Source: Oryzias latipes (Eukaryota > Chordata > Actinopteri > Beloniformes > Adrianichthyidae). From it: a DNA stretch of 64,000 nucleotides. Position 1 is the stretch's first letter; the number at the start of each line of letters is the position of its first letter. Position numbers and translations under genes: made by a program. The DNA is taken from NCBI RefSeq assembly GCF_002234675.1, contig NC_019871.2, positions 20,740,604-20,804,603 on the forward strand. Direction: 5' to 3'. Shown one piece after another: positions 46,301-58,300 of this stretch. The notes under the pieces were generated by a model. It did not search any database. It was not told the DNA's origin and worked only from the letters and a program-made list of their open reading frames with translations.

Positions 46301-49300
46301 AATAGATTTCGACACGACGCGTCGAAAAAAAAAACGAACCCGAGGCGTTTTTTTTTTTTGACGCTTTGGCGCGTGGCGTTTTTTCGCGTCGGTGTGCACA
46401 CTCTCATTGGTGCCCTTTGTTTAGTCACGAGGCGTTAAACGTCGGCGAAAATTGCCGGCGAAATTCGTCCCGGTGTGAACGGGCCTTAAGGCTACATTCA
46501 CACTGCAGGGCTTAATGCTCAATTCGGATTTTTTGAAAAAATCTGATTTGTTTGCTAGACCGTTCACATTTCCAAGTAAATCCAAACTTTTGTGATCTCC
46601 AGTGTGACCGTGACACGACCCAAACGAGACCCGCATGCGCAGAAGCTAGAAGAATACTCAACAGTGAACAACGTCACTTGTTGTTTGCGGAGCCAACGTT
46701 AACAATGGATGTCAACAACAGTGTTGTCAAAAGCGGAGCTCTTTTTGTAATATTACATTTATTTTCACAAAGGAGCAGCACAATTACAATCTTCTCATTT
46801 TAAGAAGGCATTGGAGTCGGGATCGTCTGTACCCACTGTAGTGGAAGAGGAATGTGTATGTGTTGGGGCCTCGCCCCCGCGTGTGTGTGTGTGCAAGCGC
46901 GTGCCGCGATAGAGAATAGGGGGGGGGGGGGGGGGGCAGTGTGGGCGCGCATTCATGTTGTGTGTTACGGAGGACGGTAATAAAAGAAGGTTTCCCCCAA
47001 AATAAATGCTATGGACTCTTTATTAACCCGTTCTGGAGAATCTAAGGATCAGAACAGGGAGGAGGAGGAGGATCGCCTCGCGTCCCCCGCGCTTCTGAGC
47101 ACAGTCAAAGGGGAGAAAGAAAAAAAAGTTATCGCGGGAAAGGTTCAACACCACGCTCGGCCATTTATCTGGAAATTTTTTCAAAAACCGCCCAGTTGCG
47201 ATAAGAGCCCTGGAGTTTGGCCTGAATAGAGCGATCACCCCAAATATTAATCCAATCCGTGACCTCCCTTCCCTTCCACTGACTGGTCTCTCAGCAGCAT
47301 CCTCCACCATGGTTGATGTTTACGTTCTCGTTCCCGCCTACTTCAACGCAAAATGATGACGTTTGTTGCGTGTCGATGACGTACGGTTCGGAATCAAGTC
47401 GCCTGGCCGGTCAGACGGCGGTCGCAATTGAAAAGAACGGCTACAATTCGGAATCAGGATGGCAAACCCACGGGGCCTGGGTCGCAATTGAAAAGATCGG
47501 ATCTGTGTCATTCAGACTGTCATGAAAAAATCGGAATTGGGCCGCTTAGGGGCAAAAAATTCGGAATTGGGTCGTTTCAGCCTGCAGTGTGAACGTAGCC
47601 TAATTCAACAGCCTTCAATTAGCCACCTTTCATTTGTAAATGCAGCACCAACTACCTGATCATCTGGATGAAGACATGTCCTAGCTAACCACATTCTTTA
47701 CTCTGATCAGGGTGGGGGAGGTTTTTCTGCTTCAAAAGAGCCTCCAAGCTCTGACAAACTTTGACTCCCAGTGTGTCAACTGAAAAACCAAGATGCCTTA
47801 TTTTTACTACCCTGAGCAGACATTGAAAATGATCCTGGAGCAAGTCAACCCATTTGACTCTGAGGGAGAAGAGATAGTCCTTTAGCTGGACTCAGACTGA
47901 TATTTCTTTTGATAAGATTTCATGAACATCTTGTTCTCATTTGCTGATTCTAGCAGTTGTCTATCCATTTATTTTCTGGGCCTGCTCATCCTGGTCAGGA
48001 TCACAGGGGTCTGCTGGAGCACATCCCAGGTAGTCACAAGCAACTGGGGAGGGCTACACCCTGGATGGGTCACCAGTCCATTGCAGGGCCACATAGATAA
48101 ATAACCAGGCACACTCACATACACACCTAGGAGAAATTAAGAGTAATTTAATTTAACCACATGTTTCTTGGACTGGGGAGGCAAAGGAGGCCTATTTGAC
48201 ATGTTTTGGAATTTGTAGATTTTAACTAGAATTCAACAAAAAAAAAAAAATTTAAAATAAACGAAACAACATATATCTTTACATTGCTGAAGGTTTTCAT
48301 TGCTCAGATCTCAGAAATCAGATCACTGATGAGGAGATTTCACTGCCATCAGAAAAGAGAGGACGACAGAGAGGAGACACACTGTGCCAACAGAAAAGGC
48401 AAAAGATGGCACAATGTGGCATTCAGAAAAGGTTGGGAGGCCTCTCCATCACAACACAATTGAATGTTACACTGCTGAGGAAGAGCCAACTGCTTTGGTC
48501 AGAAGTACGGTGTCGACTCGCTTACAGAGTTTCCTGTTTCCTCACTCTGAACATGCTTCAGACTATTCGGGACTGTGTTGTTCAGCATGAACGTCAGACA
48601 GAAGATGACAGCTGGTTCATGGCCCTCCCTGAACTAATGGGCTTCATTGCCATCCTCCTTGTGAGGGGGGGATAAAACTTGCATCCATGCAAAACGCAAG
48701 ATGCAAGATGGTTGGCGAAAATGGGAAATCCACTGATCTAAAAAAGCTATGGTCAGAAACCACTTCAAAGATATCATGCGGCATTTACACTTTGATGTCT
48801 AGGGCACGCGCATGGAACAAGTTGGGACTGACAGGTTTCCTGCAATCTCCAATGTTTGTGGGTTTGTTGTTGCCAACTGCATCAAACTTTCAACCAGGTA
48901 AAATTCACTGGGAGCTTCCAGAATCAGTAAAAAACCTTGCACAGGTACATGCGGGGGCTGAGAAGGTGAAAAAGGAATACCGTTTTTGGTGACAAGCTCC
49001 CATACCTGGCAAAGGGAAACGGGCAATATGCCAGGTGAATAGTCAGTACAAGAACAATAATGCCAGAGTGCGCTTTGTTGATTGCTACAAGTATACCATG
49101 TGGCAAATGCAGAAAGGAGATTTTGGGGCAGTACCAAGTATGTGCAGACAAGTAGTGGGTTGAAGATATGACTTTGACCAGATGATTTCTTTGCTTGAGC
49201 ATTTCAGTATTATGTCGGTAAAGAAGTGTCTCTTGTGAATGAAAGATAAATCTCAGCCAAAAAAGAAAAACCAAACTGTGGTGACCTCTTACTAGAAGTG

Positions 49301-52300
49301 ACAGAGGTGAGGGGAAATAGTGAAAACTTGCGCAGCCACTTGGCTTGTCCTTTTTGCAGAACAACCTAATGGCGGTGCTGTTCATGTGCAAAATATGTTG
49401 AAGGCTGCTCTTTGGGCATGTAAATTTGAACTAATCCAGCCACTTGGCTGTCCCTTAGACATTGTAGGTAGAAAAGCCAAATGGCTGCCCTACGGACGTT
49501 CTAGTGTTAATCAAAGATAACTGCTGAATCTGTTCAAATGTTCTTTTTTCCTTAAGTCTCAACTCCTCAGGAAACATCCTGATGGGGAGGATGATAGACT
49601 TCTTTTTCTTTCTCTTTACGCTGCAACAAAAAATTAAACACTTTGAAAAAACATAGTAGATACTCACATGGAATGGGGAAATTGTTGAACATCAAAACCA
49701 AAGATTATCAGCATAGAAGGGGCTGAATTCAAAGGGCCTCCGTAGCTCTCTAGATGTTCCCAGTGCTTCTGGTGGTATGTTTCTTAATCATCATCATCAT
49801 CATCATGCTGGCTTTCCTTCCTATTTGCTGGATGTGTCAGGACTCAGCAGAGGAGTGGGTTGAGGCTCAGCCTCCAAAGCAGCCGGCTAAAGCATGGCAA
49901 ACGTCAGGAGAAGCCAAGTCTTCAGACAACAGCGGAACCACTGAGCACACTGTCCAGGTGACGTTTGCATCTTCATGAAGCTATTTGTATTTTACAAAAG
50001 ACAACATAAACTATACAATTTTCAAAGACAGCAGATAGGTGCAGAGTTTTGAGAGCAGAGCCTTTCACACTAGTCACAGTCTGTTGAATGAATTTCTCCA
50101 CAGAGAGATGAATGGATGACTTTTGACTTTCTGGCTATGAAAACCGTATCAACTTCTGAGCGGCGAGCTGAGAAAGAACGTCAGAAAGAGGTGGAGAGAG
50201 CCAAAACGCGTGCCGTGGAACAGGTTTGTGCCTGTTGGCTTTTTGGTTTTTAAGGAGGAATGGACAAAAAAATGTATTAAAAAAAAGGATTTCTACAGAC
50301 CTTCAACAACAGGAATAAAAGAAGACGCCTAGAAATAGTTAGAGGTGGTTTTCACATCATTGCATTTCATGTTTTATTTTTCTATATAAAAAAATGTTTC
50401 ACTCAGGCTAGTTTGGAGAAATTGGAACTGAACCCTTTCTGGAAAGACGGAGGAAGTGGTTTGCCCCCTGAGGAGATTGCTGGTACTGCAAATAAAAAAG
50501 GTGAGGTTGGATCAAACACAATCCTTTATTGTTAAGAATGACCAGGATGGAGATTCAGTACTCAATTAAATACAGTTTAATAATAATAATTAATTTTTTT
50601 TTATAAAATCAAAATAAAAAGCACATTTTACAAGACTGTCCTAGTTATTTCATTAGAAGTTGTTCTAAACTTGTCAGTAGTCAAATTCATGGCGATTAAT
50701 GTTTACTAGGCCTGCACAATATACCGCAAATTTATCGTTATCGCGATATCAAGCAGTGCAATATACATATCGCAAAAGACACCGAAAATTGCAATAAATG
50801 GTTAACTTAAATGTGCTAAAACAATCTTATGGCAGCTTGAAGTATTTAACAGATCAAATAAATCCATTTATGCATTACACCAATCAGATGGACCCCTTCA
50901 CATTGTTTACCAATCAGATGGAGCCCTTTTATGTTAGATGTTTGCCTCCTATGTCGACGAGGGTCATTTGGAGTGTAATTTTGAAACTGTTGCAATGAAA
51001 AATGTATGATGTTTTGTTTGTTTTGCTATTTGTTTATTTACCGCAAATGTTATCGTTATCGCAATATTAATCACCAACATCGCATATCGCCAGTTTTCCT
51101 CATATCGTGCAGCCCTAATGTTTACCTTAATATTTTTATTCTCCCAGAGTGCAGTGGGGGACATTCAGTCTTGGCACATAATCAACAAACTGAGTTAATC
51201 AATTTGAAGCCAAAAGTTTGACCTTTTATTTTTATTTTTATACGTTCTTCCTTTGTTCTCTTGCAGCTCCAGTGGTGAACGATGGAGGCCTGAGCTGGTT
51301 GAAGAACAGCTACAGGAGGATGAAGGAGCAAGCGGAGAGGGAGCAGCGCAGCCTTGACAGTGTGGTGTCGGAAAGATACGGGGTGAGAACCGACGGACGC
51401 CTGGGTGCCTTCACACTCCAATGCCTACATTTGATTTGGCGCCTTAGTCACACCTGCCTTTATGGGAGGATATGGGCTGTCTGTGGGTGAAAATGGGCTA
51501 ACCTGTACGCAGGAGGCCTGGACAAAATATCAAGATCGTAGGCCACTCGGTGAGCCCGTTTACTCTTTAATCTTGGGTTTCATAGTTATCACATATGTAC
51601 TTGTATTAAGCTTGATCAATGCAATGAAAGCAGTGATGAAATAGTTTGAACATGAACTTCTCCTACAGTCAATCTCTTTCATTTCTGGCATCCCTGTCAA
51701 TAATCTTGTTCTCTGCATTTTTTTGTGGAGCTTTTGAATTCTTTCTTTTTTAATTGAGAGTTTGAAAATCACAGAAAAAACCTCGAAAAAGGCCAAATGT
51801 CAATCAAACGTTCTGTCCTTATTCTCTACAGTCAGTGGAGGAATTTCAAAGGAGACTCACTGAAGCTGAGGAGGCTGTGTTTGGTCAACGGAGGGACGGC
51901 CGTTCAGAGAGAAACGGACGAACTACGGGAGAGGAAGAGGACAGGAAACGGTGGAGAAGACATGAAGACACAAAGGAGAGAAGAAGTGACAGAGACTCGT
52001 CACCCCGACGCCGAGGCAAATATCCTGAGGGTGCAGGAGAGAAGAGGGAGAGACATCGAGCAAGAGAGGAGGAGAGGAGCCGGGATGGAGATGCTTTTAG
52101 AGAAAGAGACAGAAACGAGGATGAAGAAATGGATGGAAGAAGAGACAGAGTTAGAGATAATGGAGGAGACAGAGGAAGTGATCGGTACAGAGTAGAGAAA
52201 AGGGAAAAACAAAGGCCCGATGGTCGCAGTTGGAACAAACACGGCGTCTCTTTGAAAGGACGTTTCCTCAAACCTTCTGAGGATGATGATGACTGCGCTG

Positions 52301-55300
52301 CAGGTAGGTTCTCCTTGAGTCTTGATCTTTTAGAACCAGGATTCTTTTTGTTGCTTTTAAATCCGCTCTTCTCACTGTTGTTCCTGTGCAGCACCGCAGA
52401 GACCTAAACAAGCTGAGTTCCTGAAACCCAGCTCTGATGATGAGGAAGACTCTGGCAGCAGGAAAAGTGGAGATCCAGCCTTGAGGAAAGACGGCTCTTT
52501 GGGCCGTGATCCAGCCAGCCAAAAACGAGCAGGACAGGAAACCCAGAAGGAGGCAGGGAAGACTGTATTTGCTCCTCAAACATCTGAACCATCAAGGTAG
52601 GACACTTTTATGTTGTCACACTTTAAAGCTGGATCTTGGTGTAAAGTTAGATATTGAACATTTTTTAAACAAAAAAGTCTCATTTTCTGAGCTTCTCTGA
52701 TGCATGCTGCTGTTTGTAGATTCGTTTCATTATTAATTTATTAAGGAAAATGCACATTTATGAACATCTACCCAGACACTGATGGATAATAAATATGCTG
52801 GATTGTAACAATAATGCTAATTGACATCTGTAGTTTCTAGACAGGATAACACAAAAATTCTAAATTCAAATTCAACTTTATTTAATGAGCAATTTTCATG
52901 TTGCAGAACAACTCGAAGTGCTTTACAAAAAAAAAAATACACCAGCTCAGGTGACCTGGAAGGTCATGAGTTCAAAGTCGTATCAGAGACTAAAAATGGG
53001 ATCCAATGCCCTCCTGTGTTGCAATATAAAAGCAATTCAGATTAAAAAAATAAATAAAAAGAAGGTCCAATTCTCTTAGGTCTTTTAAAAACCTACAATA
53101 ATCTTTAAACCAAACCCAAAGCTGACAGGGATCCACTGCAGTGATTTCAAAATTGTGTCGCGCATTTTCTACCTTAACCAGACACACATTTACTAGGTGG
53201 GGTTCAGTGTCTTGCTCAAGGACACTTGTATGGTCGGGCAAGGTACAATCTTCCAATCAGAGGTCGACCGCCCTAGCGCTGTACCACGGCCGCCCCAACG
53301 GTGTGACATTAAAACATTAATTAAGTAAACACAATTCAATAAGAAGAGTTTTTAGGAATGTGGGTAAAGATTTGTTTGTATTACAGAAAAAGGTCAATGG
53401 CTGTGGTGCAGTGGCAGAGCGGTCGACCCCTGATGGGAAGATCGCTGGCTCGATTCCCGCCCTGCCTGCCCTGCCGTGAAACTGCTTCAAAGCTTTACAA
53501 TGAGACTTTGGATAATACTTAAAATCACAATAAAAGCAACATCAGTAAAACGGTATTAAACAAATCGGCTAAGGTGGCGGCATGTTCATCAGACTTTCTG
53601 GTTTGCTTTGGGTTTAGTTTGTTTTTCGGTTTAGTATTTTGGTTATTTCTCACATTAACCCTTGTGCTATCCTACACACTTTAACATTGGGAGTTGGGTC
53701 ATCTAGACCCACTAGACAGTGCACTAAACCTTTTTCTTCAATGATTTGTGATCTTCACTGGTGTCCATTGATTACATGAAATCTTTCCACCTTTATCCAC
53801 CTTTATCATGGTAGGGAGAACACGTCAATGGTCATCTTGACCCCATAGGGTAGCACAAGGGTTATGATGAATATTAAACATGAAAGTTTGGTCATTTTAT
53901 CAGGTCACCACCTTTTATTGCAACAAGATGAACCAAAAAAAGGAAAGTGAAACAGGAACAACAAGTTTATGGGGTTCCACTCCTCACTGCTTTGGTTTAC
54001 CATCAGCTCCGTTGTGGGCCATATGTCAGACCATGGCTGCGTCGTGAAGAAGCCTTCTGTGTTTTGCCTCATAAGGCTAAGTAGTTTGGGTAAACTGGAA
54101 GCCAGAGCCCCTGCAGCATGAAATGAGTCTGCAGTGTGGCAGCAGCAGGAAGCGATGCTGTGAGAGGTGTAATAGCCTAGAACGCCGCTTCCCAGGATCC
54201 TCCTGGGCAGCGCTGTAATGAGTTAAATGTATCATGACACATAAACATCACAGAAGAAGTCAAAGCAAACGGCGAAATGGTTAAACTTTAGAGGGAAGTT
54301 TCCTCTTAAATCTGGGCAGAATAAACGTGTTGTGATTGCAGCCGGAAGTTCTTGAAGAATCCATTTTACAGGAAAAGAGATCGAGCAAAAGCAGATGAGG
54401 AACACGCGTCTGCGATGTGGGTGGAAAGTTCAGAAACCATTTAGACTTATAATGCTAACTTTGTTTTGTCTGTTTTGTATGTTTTATGGTTTATTTACAC
54501 GTCTTGTCTACTCATTCTAAAATCTGCGGGTTCTTGTGCTCTCCTCGAAAACTCCTGTCCATATTTGGTCAGGACTGAGGAGGAAAGTGAAGAAGAGGAT
54601 GAGGAAAACGATGAGACCCCTTTGCTTTCCGAGGAGGAGATGAACAGACTGGGCTCCAAACTCATAAAAGCAGAGATGATGGGCAACACCGTGAGTCTGA
54701 CCTTTTGTGTTTGTTTTTTTTTGTTGCTGAGAAATGCTCAGAGTTCCTAACTTTAGGAGTTTCAGACATAGAAGAATCTCTGCTGTAAATCCAAACATTT
54801 ATGAACTGAAGTAAAACTGCAGAAAGCCGTTGGCAAGTGGCACAAATGACAGTCCAACAACATCAAGGCTAAGGTTAGCCAGCATTTTCAAAGAACAGTT
54901 TGAAGAATTATTCATTTAATTGAAAAATCTGCATTTTTGTTAGGTGTCAAGGATGACGGGGTTTTGTTTTAAACTATTTTTTATTCTCTGAATATTAAAA
55001 AACTCAAAAAAACTTTTAGTTTCTCCCCTAAAGTTGTTGGTGTGTCCAGAAAAAGCTGCAGTCGTAAACGTTTCTGCTGCTATAAGAAAACCCCAACATG
55101 TTGAGGAGAAAATTGTGTGGATATCTGAGTGTGTAGCTGTGTGTGGTTGTGCACAAAAATGCAGCTCTTGTGTAAACAAATGTTTTATGACATTTATAAC
55201 TTTAAGCCTTGAGCCACTTTTTTTTGTTTAGTGTTTCTTTTTTTCTGTCTCCCGTCTCTCCAACCCATGTTTTCTTAACCCTTCTGTCCACATCGGCCTT

Positions 55301-58300
55301 AATCTGTATTTTTTTTGTCCGGTCAGAAATAAAAAAAAAAAAAATAAGCTAACGGGGGGGGGGGGATCATAAAAATAAAAGCTACTTTCAAATATTAGAA
55401 GAGGTTATACAAATGTACACCTCGTTTTGTCAAAAGAGAACCACAAATGTGACATTTTGGAGGCAAAAAAGTTTAATGAACAGCAAATTTTCTTTAGTGT
55501 ACATTTACTGGCCACTTTTTTAGGTGCACTTTGCTAGCACCAAAGGGGAACCCGCTTTTGCCTTCAGAACAGCATGAATCCTTGGTGGCAAAGATTCAGC
55601 AAGGTACTGGAAACATTCCTCAGAGAGTTTGGTCCTTATTGACATGATAGCAGTGATAGCATCACACAGTTGCCTCAGATTTGTCGGCTGCACATCCATG
55701 ATGCCAATCTCCCGTTCCACCACATCCCAAAGGTGCTCTTTTGGGTTGAGATCTGGTGACTGTGGAGGTCATTTGAACTCATTGCCATATTCAAGAAACC
55801 AGTCGGAGATGATTCCAGCTTTATGACATGGAATGTTATCCTGCTGGAAGTAGCTATCAGTAGATGGTAGACTGTGGTGGTAAAGGGACTTGGTCAGCAA
55901 CAATACTCAGGTATTCAGTGGTGTTGGAAAGATGCTCAATTGGTACGAAAGAAGATAATATTCCCCACACCATTACACTACTACCACCACCAGCCTGAAC
56001 TGTTGATATAGGGCAAGACGGACCCATGCGTTCATGTTGTTGATGCCAAATTTTGACCGCAACATCCAAATGTTGCAGCGGAAATTGAGATTCATCAGAC
56101 CAGACAAGGTTTTTCCAATCTTCTATTGTCCAGTTTTGGTGAGTCTGTGTGAATTTTAGCCTCAGTTTCCTGTTCTTAGCTGACAGGAGCGGCACCCGGT
56201 GCGGTCTTCTGCTGCTGTAGATCATCTACCTCATAGTTGGACGTGTTGTGCATACAAAGATGCTCTTCTGCAGACCTGGATTGCAACCGGCGGTTATTTG
56301 AGTTCCTCAGACCGGCCTGTCTGGTACTAAAGTGGCCACTAAGTTTATTCTCTGTTCTATAATCTTATAATCTTTTGAGTGTTCAGGACGTCTGCATAGG
56401 TCCGTGTAACAATCTGACTTGTGGTCTTCATTTATGTTCATACAAGCAGGTCTGGTGTCTTCAGTCTGGGTTCAGGTTTACTCTGCATTATTCGGGTGCT
56501 GGAGGCTCTGAAAAAAAAGACTTTTTTTAATCTACTCTCTGGTTTCCCCAGATGTCTTTTGTTGGTTCTCTTTACAGCCAAAAAGCAGAGTTTGATCCTA
56601 TCGAACTTTTGACTTTAGACATGTCAAACTGCACCTAATTAAAAGATGTTAGTCTTCATTTGACCGCCTTTTTTTCTTTTATGTATGGATTAAGACAGAT
56701 CCTAGTTATCCAACAGATAAACATGTTTTTTTGTTTTTCAGGCCATGATTGAAAAGCTGAAATCCCAGCTGGAGGCGGCGCGGAAAGCCAAGGAGAATCA
56801 CACAGCCAGAAAGAAGCAACAGGAAACGGCCGCATCTAACCGGGTCTGTGGACTTTAACCCCAACGTTGTTCGTCGCTGACTTTCTTTCTTTTAAACCAT
56901 AATTAGGGAACACAACCCTACTCCTATACTGAAGCAAAGATCAGCCACCAGCAGGAACTGAACATAATTAATGTTACAGATCAGATCAAACTTAGTTTCC
57001 TCAAAGATTTCAGTTTAGCTCAACGGTTTTCAACTTTCCTGAAAAAACAACATTTGAACCCTTTAATGACATTTTTTCCCGTTCGAATAACTTCACTCTT
57101 GTGATGATCTGTTTATAAGAAGCTGCACTCATCCATCCCTCACTAAATGTTCTTTTAGAGGCGACTTTCCTGTTGAAGCCTCCTGAGGAGTCGATGGGTT
57201 CAGTTTAGTGTTTGATTTTCCAAAAAGTAAACAGTGGGGAAAAAATTACAAGCTTTGTTCTGTGTTTTCATTCTTTTTTCTAATCCATGTTGCTTTTGTT
57301 TTGTGGTTTGAAAGGTGCCACCATCTGCAGCAGTGATTTCTATGTTTTCTCTTCTGTAATTTGGCTTTTTGGATCCACCATGACCACTCTGACTTTCACA
57401 TTTCATATAATTACGGCAAAAACCTGTTGGAACCAACCATGAACATGAAAGTGCAAATAACCTTAATTCGATTCATATCCAGAATTCATCGCTAAATAAC
57501 TAAAATCGTGAATTGTTTTCCAAGTTATGGTTCATGAAAAGGTTATTTACGGCTGTTCTGAAGTGCAAATAATCACGTAATGCAAAATATTAAAGGTCAT
57601 ATACCACAATTAAAAAAGCAAAACAAATAATAGAAACCTTTACATTTAAGACAATAAAACAAATCCAGAACCCAAAATGTAATTCCAAATAAAACAAAAC
57701 ACCATTCTAAAAAAAAACAGAGAATAAATAACAAGGAAACATTTTGGAAAGCAAAAGTAATTTCCAGAAATTCAAATGAAATGTTACAAAATGAATCAAA
57801 ATATGAAAGCAGAAAAGGTAGGTATTATGGGAAATCACTGGATGGCCACGTTTTCAACAGGAAGTTATTTGGCGTGGCGTTATCTTCTAACAGAAAGATA
57901 ACGTCCTTTGGCTTTCCCTCTTCTTCAAAACTTAAACATCATCATCTAATCACTGACATCCCATAGTAACTACCTGTTCTGCTTTCTTATTGTGTTTATT
58001 TTTAACATTTCATTTGAATTTCTGGAAGTTACTTTTGCCTTAACAAAATGTCTCCATTTTATTTAGTTTCTTTTTTTAGAATTGTGTTTTGTTTTATTTG
58101 GAATTACGTTTTGATTTCTCGATTACCGGTAGATTTATCGTCATGGTCTTTGATATGTTTTTGGGTTGAGTGATTTGTTGATGTGATTTGGACTTCAGGG
58201 CCACCGTCATATAAGTTAGTACTGCAGTATAAAGGATCTTTTTTTTTTTTAAATGTTCATTTCTTTCAGTTTAAAATAATAAAACTTTACTAAAGTCCAC

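Larger units (their letters stand above)
45719..49510 (+). mobile_element. piggyBac-like transposon, decayed, host to two MITEs
   Basis: It is flanked by TTAA at 45719-45722 and 49507-49510, the piggyBac target. The ends CACTAGAACGCCC and (reverse complement of the right end) CACTAGAACGTCC form short terminal inverted repeats. Subterminal copies of GCCAAATGGCTG (45772 and 49473) and GCCACTTGGCT (49336, 49438) occur near both ends. The inside holds a broken transposase reading frame and two other DNA elements. It fills most of cwf19l2 intron 3. Confidence 0.85.

Noticed and set aside
48924..49391. 155-aa minus-strand open frame
   Set aside because: It is antisense to the decayed piggyBac-like transposase region and shows no family motif.
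51885..52394. 169-aa Ser/Leu-rich minus-strand open frame
   Set aside because: Antisense shadow of the Arg/Glu-rich cwf19l2 exon 8.
53393..53470. tRNA gene
   Set aside because: Head of a SINE; no acceptor stem and an opposite-strand copy nearby.
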